Shown here one piece after another: positions 7,748-16,373 of a stretch of 64,000 nucleotides of DNA (its first letter is position 1; every line of letters starts with the position of its first letter). A program made the translations under genes and the position numbers. The notes beneath the pieces are model-generated. The model searched no databases. It had not been told where the DNA came from and was given only the letters and a program-made list of their open reading frames with translations. The stretch is from Gemella sanguinis ATCC 700632 (GTDB lineage Bacteria; Bacillota; Bacilli; Staphylococcales; Gemellaceae), in NCBI RefSeq assembly GCF_000701685.1, contig NZ_JNJO01000001.1, positions 157,309 through 221,308 of the forward strand. The letters run 5' to 3'.

Positions 7748-7978
7748 AAATAAACCATAAAAAATAAAGAGTAAGAAGACTTTTATTTCATGTTTTTTTA
7801 GAAGAGAGTTTAATCCATAGGCTGAGAGGTTAAATATTAATGATTGAAATGAGCAACACTTCTTATAGAACCGAATATAATTTATAGAGGTATCAGTATT
7901 CTGATATAAATTAGGGTGGCACCACGAAATTAGCATTCGTCCCATGTAGTTTTTAAACTATGTGGGGCGCTTTTTTAT
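7748..7978 (+). promoter_or_regulatory. T-box leader of gatCAB, probable Asn specifier
   Basis: The conserved T-box core AGGGTGGCACCACG lies at 7913-7926. The stem I base pairs AGTAAGAAG (about 7770) with CTTCTTAT (7859-7866). The specifier position just before the closing strand reads AAC followed by A (7855-7858), which would read uncharged tRNA-Asn. The terminator GTCCCATGTAGTTT (7939-7952) / AAACTATGTGGGGC (7955-7968) plus T6 competes with the antiterminator. Asn control fits GatCAB working in Asp-tRNA(Asn) transamidation. The specifier assignment is my reading of the fold, not a computed structure. Confidence 0.85.
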
Positions 7979-8059
7979 TATAAAGCATTATAACCCTTGA
8001 TAAATAATCGGTTATGTACTAGTATGGAATAGAATAATATATATAAATTGGAGGAACTT

Positions 8060-8350
8060 ATGTCAACTATTACAAAAGAACAAGTAAATCACATTGCACA
8101 TCTTTCAAGATTAGAAATCCAAGAAGATGAAGTTGATGGTTATATTGAAAAATTAGAGAAAGTTGTAGATTTATTTAATGAGCTAAATAGTGTTGATACA
8201 GAAAATATCAAACCAACTTACCACGTTCTAGATTTAGTTAATGTATTTAGAGAAGACGTAGCTCAAGAAGGTATGGATAGAGAAGAAGTTCTTAAAAACT
8301 CTAAAGAAACTGAAGCAGGACAATTTAAAGTACCTACTATCTTAGAATAA
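8060..8350 (+). CDS. gatC: Asp/Glu-tRNA amidotransferase subunit C
   Basis: The 96-residue small subunit stabilises GatA and joins it to GatB. It has the typical opening ITKEQVNHIAHLSRLEI and the ending FRED(V) ... GQFKVPTILE. The ATG at 8060 is preceded by GGAGG; an upstream in-frame TTG would overlap that site. It is the first gene of the gatCAB operon behind the T-box leader. Confidence 0.95.
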   Translation: MSTITKEQVNHIAHLSRLEIQEDEVDGYIEKLEKVVDLFNELNSVDTENIKPTYHVLDLVNVFREDVAQEGMDREEVLKNSKETEAGQFKVPTILE

Positions 8351-8371
8351 AATTAGTAAGGAGATAATTTG

Positions 8372-9829
8372 ATGAGTTTATTACATGAATCAATCGAAAG
8401 TTTAGAAAGTAAACTTAAAAATAAAGAAATTAAACCTAGTGATCTTGTTAAAGAATCATTAGATAGAATTAAAGCTACTGAAGATAAAATCGGTTCATTT
8501 ATTACAGTAACTGAAGAAGTAGCACTAAAACAAGCTGAAGAATTAGATTGTCGCCAAGAAGTGGGAGATGTAGAAGGAAAATTATTCGGTATTCCAATGG
8601 GAATCAAAGATAATATCGTAACTAAAGATATCCAAACTACATGTGCTTCTAAAATCTTAGAAGGATTCAATCCAATCTATAGTGCGACAGTAATGGATAA
8701 ATTAAATGCTGAAAATCCAATTTTAATGGGTAAATTAAACATGGATGAATTCGCAATGGGTGGTTCTACTGAAACATCTTACTACAAACTTACACGTAAC
8801 CCACATGATTTAGACGCAGTACCTGGAGGATCAAGTGGTGGTTCAGCAACATCTGTAGCCGCTGGACAAGTAAGCTTCGCTTTAGGAAGTGATACTGGTG
8901 GTTCTGTACGTCAACCAGCTTCATACTGTGGTATCGTAGGATTAAAACCTACTTACGGACGTGTATCACGTTTTGGATTAGTAGCATTCGCTTCATCATT
9001 AGACCAAATTGGGCCAATGACACGTACAGTAAAAGATAATGCACGTGTATTAGAAATCATCTCAGGATTAGATGCCCACGATATGACTAGTGCTCCTGTA
9101 GAAGTGCCAGAGTTCAGTAAAATTATTACTGGAGACATCAAAGGTAAGAAAATTGCTCTTCCTAAAGAATACTTCGGTGCTGGTATCGATGAAGATGTTA
9201 AAAAAGCAGTTCTTGATGGAGTAAAATACTTAGAAAGTCAAGGAGCTATTGTAGAAGAAGTAAGTCTTCCAAGTACGGACCACGTTATTTCTACATACTA
9301 CGTAATAGCGTCAGCTGAAGCAAGTTCAAACCTTTCACGTTTTGACGGAATTCGTTACGGATATAGAAGTCCAAACGCAACAAACTTAGAAGAAATTTAC
9401 AAAAAAACTCGTGGAGAAGGATTTGGTGCTGAGGTTAAACGTCGTATTATGTTAGGAACTTACGTATTATCTTCAGGATACTACGATGCTTACTACAAAA
9501 AAGCACAACAAGTTCGTACATTAATTAAACAAGACTTCGATAGTGTATTTGAAGAATACGATGTAATTATTGGGCCAACTGCTCCAACAGTAGCATTCAA
9601 CATTGGAGAAGAAATCGATGATCCAGTAACTATGTACGCAAATGATATTTTAACAATTCCAGTGAATATGGCTGGTTTACCAGGTATTAGTATCCCATGT
9701 GGATTCAAAGGTAAACGTCCAATCGGTATGCAAATTATTGCTAAACCATTCGCAGAGTCAACACTTTATGATGTAGCGTATAACTTTGAACAACACTACA
9801 ACTTACACGATAAAAAAATAGAATTATAA
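8372..9829 (+). CDS. gatA: Asp/Glu-tRNA amidotransferase subunit A
   Basis: This 485-residue amidase-signature enzyme releases ammonia from glutamine for transamidation of mischarged Glu-tRNA(Gln) and/or Asp-tRNA(Asn). The catalytic Ser-cisSer-Lys set is visible: Lys in PMGIKDNI, cis-Ser in PGGSSGGSA and nucleophile Ser in [13 protein letters not shown]. The ATG at 8372 follows AAGGAG; an immediately preceding in-frame TTG is less likely. It lies 21 bp after gatC. Confidence 0.96.
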   Translation: MSLLHESIESLESKLKNKEIKPSDLVKESLDRIKATEDKIGSFITVTEEVALKQAEELDCRQEVGDVEGKLFGIPMGIKDNIVTKDIQTTCASKILEGFNPIYSATVMDKLNAENPILMGKLNMDEFAMGGSTETSYYKLTRNPHDLDAVPGGSSGGSATSVAAGQVSFALGSDTGGSVRQPASYCGIVGLKPTYGRVSRFGLVAFASSLDQIGPMTRTVKDNARVLEIISGLDAHDMTSAPVEVPEFSKIITGDIKGKKIALPKEYFGAGIDEDVKKAVLDGVKYLESQGAIVEEVSLPSTDHVISTYYVIASAEASSNLSRFDGIRYGYRSPNATNLEEIYKKTRGEGFGAEVKRRIMLGTYVLSSGYYDAYYKKAQQVRTLIKQDFDSVFEEYDVIIGPTAPTVAFNIGEEIDDPVTMYANDILTIPVNMAGLPGISIPCGFKGKRPIGMQIIAKPFAESTLYDVAYNFEQHYNLHDKKIEL

Positions 9830-9842
9830 TAGGAGAAACAAG

Positions 9843-11270
9843 ATGCATTTTGAAACAGTAATTGGACTAGAAGTCCATGTAGAATTAAAAACAGATTCAA
9901 AAATATTTTCACCATCTCCAGCTCACTTTGGTGCAGAACCAAACACTAACACTAACGTAATCGACCTAGGATATCCTGGGGTACTTCCAGTAGTAAACAA
10001 AAGAGCAGTAGAATGGGGAATGAAAGCAGCTATGGCTCTTAATATGACAGTAGCTCGCGAATCAAAATTTGATAGAAAAAACTACTTCTATCCAGATAAC
10101 CCGAAAGCATACCAAATTTCTCAATTTGATCAACCAATTGGGGAAAATGGTTGGATAGATATCGAAGTAAATGGTGAAACTAAACGTATCGGTATTACAC
10201 GTGCTCACCTTGAAGAAGATGCTGGTAAATTAACTCACAAAAATGGTTATTCACTAGTTGACCTTAACCGTCAAGGAACACCACTTATCGAAATCGTTTC
10301 TGAGCCAGATATTAGAACACCAGAAGAAGCATATGCTTACTTAGAAAAACTACGCTCAATTATTCAATATATCGAAGTATCTGACGTTAAGATGGAAGAA
10401 GGTTCAATGCGTTGTGACGCGAACATTTCTATTCGTCCATATGGTCAAGATGAATTCGGTACAAAAACTGAGCTTAAAAACTTAAACTCATTCACTTTTG
10501 TTAAAAAAGGATTAGAGTACGAAGAAAAACGTCAAGAGCAAGTTATTCTATCTGGAGGAGTAATCGAACAAGAAACACGTCGTTTTGATGAAACTACTGG
10601 TGCAACAAAACTAATGCGTGTTAAAGAAGGTTCAGACGATTACCGTTACTTCCCAGAGCCAGATATCGTACCTATGATTATCTCAGATGAGTGGATGGAA
10701 GAAGTAAGAAAAACTATTCCAGAACTTCCAGATGCTCGTCAAAAACGATATCAAGAAGAACTTGGATTACCAGCATATGATGCACATGTACTAACATTAA
10801 CTAAAGAAATGTCAGATATGTTTGAAAAAACTGTATCATTAGGAGCTGATCCAAAATTAGCATCTAACTACTTAATGGTTGATGTGAATGCATACTTAAA
10901 TAAAGTTCAAAAAGAACTTAGCGAAACTAAACTTACTGCGGAAGGTTTAGCAGGAATGATTAAATTAATCACTGATGGAACTATCTCAAGTAAAATCGCT
11001 AAAAAAGTATTCGCTGAATTAATCGAACACGGTGGAGATGCAGAGAAGATCGTTAAAGAAAAAGGTCTAGTACAAGTATCTGACAGTGGACAATTATTAG
11101 CTTGGGTTAACGAAGCATTAGATAACAATCCAAAATCTATTGAAGACTACAAAAACGGTCGTGACCGTGCTATAGGATTCTTAGTAGGGCAAATTATGAA
11201 AGCTTCTAAAGGACAAGCCAACCCACAAATGATTAACAAAATGTTATTAGAAGAAATAGCGAAAAGATAA
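9843..11270 (+). CDS. gatB: Asp/Glu-tRNA amidotransferase subunit B
   Basis: This 475-residue subunit binds the mischarged tRNA and activates its carboxylate. It starts with [20 protein letters not shown] and contains the conserved [11 protein letters not shown], the metal/active-site region, and [17 protein letters not shown]. The C-terminal YqeY-like tail domain is complete (ending [21 protein letters not shown]). It follows gatA after 13 bp with AGGAGA and completes the operon. Confidence 0.96.
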   Translation: MHFETVIGLEVHVELKTDSKIFSPSPAHFGAEPNTNTNVIDLGYPGVLPVVNKRAVEWGMKAAMALNMTVARESKFDRKNYFYPDNPKAYQISQFDQPIGENGWIDIEVNGETKRIGITRAHLEEDAGKLTHKNGYSLVDLNRQGTPLIEIVSEPDIRTPEEAYAYLEKLRSIIQYIEVSDVKMEEGSMRCDANISIRPYGQDEFGTKTELKNLNSFTFVKKGLEYEEKRQEQVILSGGVIEQETRRFDETTGATKLMRVKEGSDDYRYFPEPDIVPMIISDEWMEEVRKTIPELPDARQKRYQEELGLPAYDAHVLTLTKEMSDMFEKTVSLGADPKLASNYLMVDVNAYLNKVQKELSETKLTAEGLAGMIKLITDGTISSKIAKKVFAELIEHGGDAEKIVKEKGLVQVSDSGQLLAWVNEALDNNPKSIEDYKNGRDRAIGFLVGQIMKASKGQANPQMINKMLLEEIAKR

Positions 11271-11284
11271 TAGAATACAATAAA

Positions 11285-11320
11285 AACTCGAAACAAGGAG
11301 AAATCTTTGTTTCGGGTTTT
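11285..11320 (+). terminator. Terminator of gatCAB
   Basis: AACTCGAAACAA (11285-11296) pairs with TTGTTTCGGGTT (from about 11307), ending in a T-run. Confidence 0.85.
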
Positions 11321-11346
11321 AATTATAAAAAAGTATAATAAATTTA

Positions 11347-11375
11347 TTGACATACGTATTAATACGTAGTAATAT
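11347..11375 (+). promoter_or_regulatory. hicAB promoter with 16-bp palindromic operator
   Basis: TTGACA (11347-11352) and TAATAT (11370-11375) are 17 bp apart. The spacer is filled by the perfect palindrome TACGTATTAATACGTA (11353-11368). Autorepression by HicB (or HicAB) binding between the -35 and -10 is the obvious reading. Confidence 0.75.
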
Positions 11376-11398
11376 AAAAGTGTCAGGAGGTTGTTTTT

Positions 11399-11584
11399 AT
11401 GCCGATGACACAAGATGAAATGGTTAAACTGTTGAAAAAGCATGGCTTTATTTTACAAAAAGGCGGCAAAGGTTCTCATGTAAAGATGACAAAACCTGGA
11501 CAGTTTAGACCAATCATAATTCCTAAAGGTGAATTGAATAAATTTACTGAAAAGGGGATATTAAAGGATGCAGGGTTATTATAA
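11399..11584 (+). CDS. hicA: HicA mRNA interferase toxin
   Basis: The 61-residue protein has the double-stranded RNA-binding fold signature of HicA: DEMVKLLKKHGFILQKGGKGSHVKM with the catalytic His in GSHVKM, then PIIIPKGELNKFTEKGILKDAG. It would cleave mRNA independently of ribosomes when released from HicB. AGGAGG lies 8 bp before the ATG. It is followed by the antitoxin gene after 28 bp, in the usual hicA-hicB order. Confidence 0.93.
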   Translation: MPMTQDEMVKLLKKHGFILQKGGKGSHVKMTKPGQFRPIIIPKGELNKFTEKGILKDAGLL

Positions 11585-11612
11585 CCCTCATCCACTATAA
11601 AGAGGTGATTGT

Positions 11613-12068
11613 ATGTTAATTAGCTATCCTGCGATTTTCTATTTTAATAATGAAGGCGAAAAAATCTCATCATATAATGTATATTTTCCAGATATTAATG
11701 GTTCTGGTACTCAAGGAAAAGATATACCTGAAGCTATGAGTATGGCTTCCGATTACTTAGGGCTAATGCTTGCTAGTTATATTGAAAATGGAGAAAAACT
11801 GCCAGAGGTAAGTGATATAAATAAATTATCTATTAAGGATGATTATCCATTTAAAGATGATCCTGAATTAAAAGATTATTATGTATTTGAAAAATCTTTT
11901 GTTTCAATGGTTGTTGTTGATTTGGAACAGTATTTAGATAGTTCTACTTTAGTAAAAAAAACATTGTCTATTCCTAAGTGGGCTAATGATGTAGCGATAA
12001 AGTATAATATTAATTTTTCTCAATTGTTAACAAATGCAATAGCGGAAGAAACTATTAAATATGATTAA
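11613..12068 (+). CDS. hicB: HicB antitoxin
   Basis: The 151-residue protein has the partly degraded RNase H-like HicB fold at the N-terminus (YPAIFYFNNEG ... YFPDINGSGTQGKDIPEAM) that covers HicA. The C-terminal DNA-binding segment, LSIPKWANDVAIKYNINFSQLL, is of the ribbon-helix-helix/Xre-like kind and probably recognises the palindrome in the promoter. RBS: AGAGGTG. Confidence 0.9.
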   Translation: MLISYPAIFYFNNEGEKISSYNVYFPDINGSGTQGKDIPEAMSMASDYLGLMLASYIENGEKLPEVSDINKLSIKDDYPFKDDPELKDYYVFEKSFVSMVVVDLEQYLDSSTLVKKTLSIPKWANDVAIKYNINFSQLLTNAIAEETIKYD

Positions 12069-12079
12069 AATGTATGAAT

Positions 12080-12109
12080 ATCTCTAAGGCTAAATGTTTT
12101 AGAGATTTT
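12080..12109 (+). terminator. Terminator of hicAB
   Basis: ATCTCTAA (12080-12087) pairs with TTAGAGAT (12099-12106), followed by TTTT. Confidence 0.7.
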
Positions 12110-12124
12110 ATACTTAATATAATA

Positions 12125-12177
12125 AAGTGCACCTTATAAATTTAGTTTTCACTAAAATTTAAGATGCACTTTTTTAT
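12125..12177 (-). terminator. Terminator of the SOS cassette
   Basis: AAGTGCACCTTA... at 12125 pairs with ...TAAGATGCACTT ending near 12171, a long stem with an A-rich side that gives a T-run on the minus strand. The stop codon of the last cassette gene lies in its flank. Confidence 0.75.
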
Positions 12178-12464
12178 TTTTGTAGTTGATATTTATGTCC
12201 AATATATTTAAAAATCCTTACTGTATTATTTTCTTGTGGAGTATTTACTTTGAAGAAAAAGTAATGATCTCTTTTATCTTTTGATTTATTCGCAGCTAAT
12301 CTGAAAAAGTTACTATTGTTATTCATCATTAAACTCAAAATATCATCCGTTAGAAAAGTTAAGGGAATGTTTAAGGCAGAATACTTATAGAAATCTTTTT
12401 CAAATTTATCATAGTTACTACTGAAATAATCAAATTGGACTTCATGTTGATTTAATTTATTCAT
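12174..12464 (-). CDS. Small protein, last gene of the SOS mutagenesis cassette
   Basis: The 96-residue protein has no motif I recognise. It is the fourth gene in the order repressor - umuC - YolD-like - small ORF, an arrangement described for streptococcal SOS mutagenesis cassettes (hdiR, umuC, ORF3, ORF4). It overlaps the preceding gene by 8 bp, so translation is coupled. It is soluble and aromatic-rich (YFFFKVN, FDYFSSNYDKFEKDFYKYS). A role as an accessory of the polymerase is inferred from position only. Confidence 0.7.
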   Translation of the reverse strand: MNKLNQHEVQFDYFSSNYDKFEKDFYKYSALNIPLTFLTDDILSLMMNNNSNFFRLAANKSKDKRDHYFFFKVNTPQENNTVRIFKYIGHKYQLQK

Positions 12465-12813
12465 AGTCTAATTCCTCTGCGATTGAAACTTTTAATATGT
12501 CTTTTATATCTATTTGAATAATAGTATCTTTTGTTGTGAAGTAAATATAGTCATTTTGGCAGTCGGTTACTTTTCCTAAAAACGGAGCTATTTGTTTAGT
12601 AGTATATAAACAAGCTAAACCTTTAAAAAAAAATAGCTGATTTAATAATAAACGTTTTTCAGCTATATCCATATTTATAGAAAAGTCTATAGTGTTACCT
12701 TGAGTATTAATAGCTGTAGTATGTTCCGAAATAAAAAATCCCATCCATTTTGCCATACCGCGATCTACATATTGCCTAGCTGATTTATAGGGTAGGTAGC
12801 TTCTATTAATCAT
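12457..12813 (-). CDS. YolD-like protein, UmuC partner
   Basis: This 118-residue protein has the YolD-type opening DRGMAKWMGFFISEHT (residues about 17-32). YolD-like genes commonly sit beside Y-family polymerase genes (uvrX/yolD, yqjW/yqjX in Bacillus). The C-terminus, DIKDILKVSIAEE, resembles the Sm-like ending of that family. It overlaps the end of umuC by 4 bp (ATGA), so it is the third gene of the cassette. Confidence 0.75.
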   Translation of the reverse strand: MINRSYLPYKSARQYVDRGMAKWMGFFISEHTTAINTQGNTIDFSINMDIAEKRLLLNQLFFFKGLACLYTTKQIAPFLGKVTDCQNDYIYFTTKDTIIQIDIKDILKVSIAEELDYE

Positions 12814-14222
12814 GATATACCATCCATACCACCAGCATGACCACCAACTAGTTTACTTCGCTCTTTAACACGAGAGCCTTCCATTAAGATACTACCATTT
12901 TGAACAGCTAAAAAGCCATATTTATCACGAATAGAATCAAGAGTTTTATCGATTTTCTCCTGTTTTTCTATTGCCTCAATATCATCAAATAGCGAAATTA
13001 TAGTAATATTATCATCGACTAAATTATCATACCTTACAGCGATAGACCGAACAGCGCCGCCAGTATATTTCTTTCTGAATAGTGCTAATACATAGTCTGT
13101 TAGTTCTTTTGTATTTTGAGTAGGTTTAATTTTTTGAGATGCAACAAGAGGTCTTTTCTCTTCTATGCGACTATAACTAATTGTTATATGAACTGACTTA
13201 GCTTTCTTTTTAGCTCGTCTTAATCTTATAGCTACTTGTTCAGCCATTTCTGATAATACTAGTTCTATTTGCGACTTGATGGTGTAGTCTTTAGGTAAAA
13301 CTTGTGAATTTCCAAGACCTTTTGATTTTGGTTTATAAGGAACAGAAGGCTTGCTTTCATCAACACCATTTGCGTGAAACCAAAGTTGTACACCAATAAT
13401 ACCAAATTCCTTTTTTAGTATATCCGGATTAGCATTTGCTAAATCACGTATAGAATATATTTTTAATTTATTCAATCTTTTTTCAGTTCTTGAACCAATT
13501 CCCCAAAAATCAGTAAGAGATTTTATATTCCAAACTTTAGTTTCAACATCTTCATAAGACCAATTAGCTCGCATAGTCTTAGTTTTTTTAGCTTCATTAT
13601 CAAGTGCCAACTTAGCGAGTAAAGGATTAGCATTGCTCATGCCAATAGTAGAGAAAACACCAGTTTTTTTCCAAATATCACGCTGAATCTTCGCACAAAT
13701 AATATCTAACTTTTCACGTCTAGACTTAGTACTATCTTTTACAAAATAGTTTAACGACTGTGTTAAATCGATAAACCCTTCATCGATAGAGTAGGGATGA
13801 ATATCCTCATCAGGGACATAGTTTTTTAGAACATTTAATATCTGAATGTTCTTTTCAATATACAAGTTCATTCTAGGAGGAACTATAAGTGTTTTTTTCG
13901 CCCAAGACTCTACGTGTCGGATATATTCAGGGGTAATTTTCATACCAAAACGTCTAGCGTTATAATAAGAAAAACTTCTATCATTAATATTAAAAGGGAG
14001 GTCGTAACTACGACCAACGTTATTTTTACCAAATACTTCTTTGAAAACAGGTGAACTCGCAAGTATTAAACCGTTGCAGTTATCAGCACGACTCATAACA
14101 CAAAGTGAAGTAGTTAGGGGATTTAAGCCACGTTCTACACACTCAACACTGGCGTAAAAAGACTTCATATCGATAAAAGCAATATCAGAATGAGGTTCTA
14201 ATGTGTAATCGATAATTCCCAT
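12810..14222 (-). CDS. umuC: Y-family DNA polymerase, UmuC/UvrX type
   Basis: This 470-residue translesion polymerase starts with the catalytic Asp motif IAFIDMKSFYASVECV. The second acidic pair is in YSIDEGFIDLTQ. The nucleotide-binding strand CVMSRADNCNGLILASSP, the helix-hairpin-helix region (LTDFWGIGSRTEKRLNKL) and a little-finger domain are also present. The length is usual for Gram-positive UmuC/ImpB proteins. It lies 3 bp after the LexA-like repressor and overlaps the YolD-like gene, so it is expressed with the SOS cassette and would give error-prone bypass after DNA damage. Confidence 0.92.
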   Translation of the reverse strand: MGIIDYTLEPHSDIAFIDMKSFYASVECVERGLNPLTTSLCVMSRADNCNGLILASSPVFKEVFGKNNVGRSYDLPFNINDRSFSYYNARRFGMKITPEYIRHVESWAKKTLIVPPRMNLYIEKNIQILNVLKNYVPDEDIHPYSIDEGFIDLTQSLNYFVKDSTKSRREKLDIICAKIQRDIWKKTGVFSTIGMSNANPLLAKLALDNEAKKTKTMRANWSYEDVETKVWNIKSLTDFWGIGSRTEKRLNKLKIYSIRDLANANPDILKKEFGIIGVQLWFHANGVDESKPSVPYKPKSKGLGNSQVLPKDYTIKSQIELVLSEMAEQVAIRLRRAKKKAKSVHITISYSRIEEKRPLVASQKIKPTQNTKELTDYVLALFRKKYTGGAVRSIAVRYDNLVDDNITIISLFDDIEAIEKQEKIDKTLDSIRDKYGFLAVQNGSILMEGSRVKERSKLVGGHAGGMDGIS

Positions 14223-14225
14223 AGC

Positions 14226-14882
14226 CTACACCTCACTAATAGGTCTAAAGCTCTTAGTGACTAATCCTACTATTCTTACTTCATCAATAGGGGCGATAAT
14301 ATCATCGTATTTATCATTTAATGAAACTAAGCGTACTTTATCTTCTTCGATATAGACTTTTTTAATATAAGTTTCTTCATTATACACTACGGCATATATT
14401 AAGCCATCATAGTCAAAACCAGTTTTCTTAATAAGAGCTACATCGCCATTATGATACTTAGGTTCCATAGAATCCCCGTCTATCCAAGAGGCGATATCAT
14501 AGTCGTATTCATTATTAAAATAAACAGTATCGAATTCATAATTCTCATCATAGTAGTTACCTAGACCGGCAGATAATTTCGCATGAACACGGTATTTATA
14601 TAACTGAGAAAAATATAACTCATTGGCTACTTTTAGAAGTTTTTTCTTGTTAATATCATTTAGCTGTAAGTATCTGTTGACTATTTCGTATTCTGATTCA
14701 AAGTAACTAGTCTCAACATTAAAATAGTCGGCTAACTCTTCTAAGTTCTTTTTATTAGGTATAAATTTACCTTTTTCCCAACCGTTATATGCTGAACGAG
14801 TAACACCAAGATGCTGGGCAATAGCTGTTTGTGATATATTATGCTTTTTTCTAAGTGACTGTAATCTATCTTTTGAGAACAT
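14226..14882 (-). CDS. hdiR: Self-cleaving LexA-like repressor, HdiR type
   Basis: The 218-residue protein joins an Xre-type helix-turn-helix (residues about 6-58, ISQTAIAQHLGVTRSAYNGW) to an S24 peptidase/LexA-like domain. An Ala105-Gly106 cleavage site is visible in KLSAGLGNY. The nucleophile is Ser138 in IDGDSMEP, and the general base is Lys at 174 or 175 in TYIKKVY. This is the design of HdiR of Lactococcus and streptococci, which is inactivated by RecA-stimulated self-cleavage. It heads the umuC cassette and probably represses its own promoter through the palindrome at 14909-14920. RBS: AGGAGG. Confidence 0.88.
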   Translation of the reverse strand: MFSKDRLQSLRKKHNISQTAIAQHLGVTRSAYNGWEKGKFIPNKKNLEELADYFNVETSYFESEYEIVNRYLQLNDINKKKLLKVANELYFSQLYKYRVHAKLSAGLGNYYDENYEFDTVYFNNEYDYDIASWIDGDSMEPKYHNGDVALIKKTGFDYDGLIYAVVYNEETYIKKVYIEEDKVRLVSLNDKYDDIIAPIDEVRIVGLVTKSFRPISEV

Positions 14883-14908
14883 ATTAGACCTCCTTTCTGA
14901 ATATTGTC

Positions 14909-14958
14909 AAGTTATAACTTTACAAATTAATTATAAAATAAAATAAATATAGTGTCAA
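14909..14958 (-). promoter_or_regulatory. SOS cassette promoter and operator
   Basis: On the minus strand there is a consensus promoter: TTGACA (14958-14953), 17 bp, TATAAT (14935-14930). Downstream, in the early transcribed region, lies the perfect 12-bp palindrome AAGTTATAACTT (14909-14920), a good candidate for the HdiR operator. Confidence 0.75.
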
Positions 14959-15089
14959 GGTAGAGAAAGAAGATAAATAAAGAAATATTGAATATAAGAT
15001 ATTGCTAGCGAAAGTATAATAATATATAATGATAGAAGTGATTATTAAGAAGGTATAAATAGGTTTTTATCTAAAGACAAGGAGACATT

Positions 15090-15587
15090 ATGAAAGAGGA
15101 ATTACTTAAAAAAGCGATACAAGGTGATGATAGTGAAGTGTTGGATCCAGTTACGAAAAGTGTATGGGACTTACGAGGTGTAAGTGAAGAAGAACTCATA
15201 GCAACAGCAAAAGAAATAAATGAAAAATTAGGATATGAGTTATTCGATGATTTAGACTACAAAACACTAATAAGTGATTTTTCAAGAGTATCTCGTGAAC
15301 GATTTAAATATACGCTTGAACAATCAGAGTTTCGTAATGATCTATTAGAAAAAGCAGTTAGAGAGCATAGTGATGACATATTAGTAGATGTAATAAAAGC
15401 ACATGAGAACTTTGATTCGATGGATATATATGAACTATACGAACTTGCCTTTGCGGTAAATAAAAAACTAGGTTATAGATTATTTAGAGATATATATTCA
15501 TATAGCTTAAAACGAGACTTTGAAAGAGTAGCTATTGCAGTGAAAGTATATAAAGAAGAAGGAAAAATAGTTAAGTTTATGAAATAG
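15090..15587 (+). CDS. Unrecognised protein made of two repeats
   Basis: I do not recognise this soluble 165-residue protein. It consists of two alpha-helical repeats of about 75 residues. The first runs from LLKKAIQGD through EINEKLGYELFDDLDY to LISDFSRVSRE. The second runs from LLEKAVREH through AVNKKLGYRLFRDIYSY to LKRDFERVAIA. The shared core is N-K-LGY-LF-D. It is transcribed away from hdiR from its own promoter (TATAAT at 15015-15020) with a GGAGA ribosome binding site. No partner gene follows. Confidence 0.7.
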   Translation: MKEELLKKAIQGDDSEVLDPVTKSVWDLRGVSEEELIATAKEINEKLGYELFDDLDYKTLISDFSRVSRERFKYTLEQSEFRNDLLEKAVREHSDDILVDVIKAHENFDSMDIYELYELAFAVNKKLGYRLFRDIYSYSLKRDFERVAIAVKVYKEEGKIVKFMK

Positions 15588-15649
15588 AAATCAGCAAAAA
15601 AGATGATTTTATAGCAATATAAATAAGAAGTAAGAAAAATAAAAGAATA

Positions 15650-15748
15650 ATAAAAAAAAGAAGACTTAGTTTAAATGGGGAACTAAGTCTTCTTGCTAAT
15701 AGGAATAATACTTTGAAGATTACCCTTAAAATTATATATTATATTCCT
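15650..15748 (-). ncRNA. Putative small RNA, copy 1 of a twin pair
   Basis: On the minus strand a TATAAT element (15760-15755) is followed by about 95 nt without a reading frame. These end in a 14-bp perfect terminator stem, AAGAAGACTTAGTT (15658-15671 in plus coordinates) with AACTAAGTCTTCTT (15681-15694), and a T8 run. Upstream of the terminator, AGGAATA and TATTCCT can form a second stem enclosing the segment AATCTTCAAAGTA. A diverged copy with the same promoter, loop and terminator design lies 210 bp away. Confidence 0.55.
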
Positions 15749-15867
15749 GTAATTATTATAACACAAATGTGAGAATTTTTAAATATAAAAAACAAAATAT
15801 TGAAAAGGTATTCAATATTTTATATAATTATTAGTAGTATTTAATAAATATAGAAAGATAAAAGAAT

Positions 15868-15959
15868 AATAAAAAAAAGGCTTAGTTTAATGAAAACTAA
15901 GTTTTTTCTATAGGAATAGTACTTTGAAGATTATTTTTAAAATAATTTATGATATCCCT
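15868..15959 (-). ncRNA. Putative small RNA, copy 2 of a twin pair
   Basis: This has the same layout as copy 1: TATAAT on the minus strand (15971-15966) and a leader stem ATAGGGATA / TATTCCTAT, where a G-U pair replaces the pair of copy 1. The same loop segment AATCTTCAAAGTA is present. The terminator is CTTAGTTT (15881-15888) / AAACTAAG (15894-15901) with T8. Stem sequences differ while pairing is kept, which argues for a structured RNA rather than chance repetition. The target is unknown. Confidence 0.55.
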
Positions 15960-16270
15960 ATAATTATTATAACATAAATATGGAGCTTTAGGTATAATAA
16001 ATAGATAGCATTTAGAAAATAAAATTTAATAACTAATGTAAATTTGTATATAAAGCGAGATACAATAGTAATAATATTACGGTTTAGAGTACATTGTAAG
16101 ATAACTAATTCTTTAAAATAATATATAATAGAAAATTTCAGAAGAGGTACTGAAAGTAAATAAAGATTATTTGAAATATTATAGCTAATGAATGATATTT
16201 GAATATTTTTTTTAAGTGTAAAATAAATTTTATGAATTTAAACTACTAATAAATTATTGTTAATATTCCT

Positions 16271-16300
16271 TTGACCTTTTTTAACCTTTATGATATAATA
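16271..16300 (+). promoter_or_regulatory. Promoter overlapped by a CtsR-like operator
   Basis: TTGACC (16272-16277), a 17-bp spacer and TATAAT (16295-16300) drive the triple-repeat gene. The -35 lies inside TTTGACC-TTT-TTTAACC (16271-16287), whose reverse complement, GGTTAAA-AAA-GGTCAAA, matches the CtsR heptad repeat (RGTCAAA-NAN-RGTCAAA) at all but one position. The same operator type controls clpB at 23053-23105. Confidence 0.65.
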
Positions 16301-16373
16301 TATTTGAATATTTCCGGGAAATTTATTTTTTATATGTTTTACTGAGAATAAAATTTTAAAAACGAGGTGACAA

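Noticed and set aside
7700..7945. Minus-strand open frame of 81 codons across the gatCAB leader
   Set aside because: It overlaps the T-box and its terminator on the opposite strand, has no ribosome binding site and no recognisable protein.
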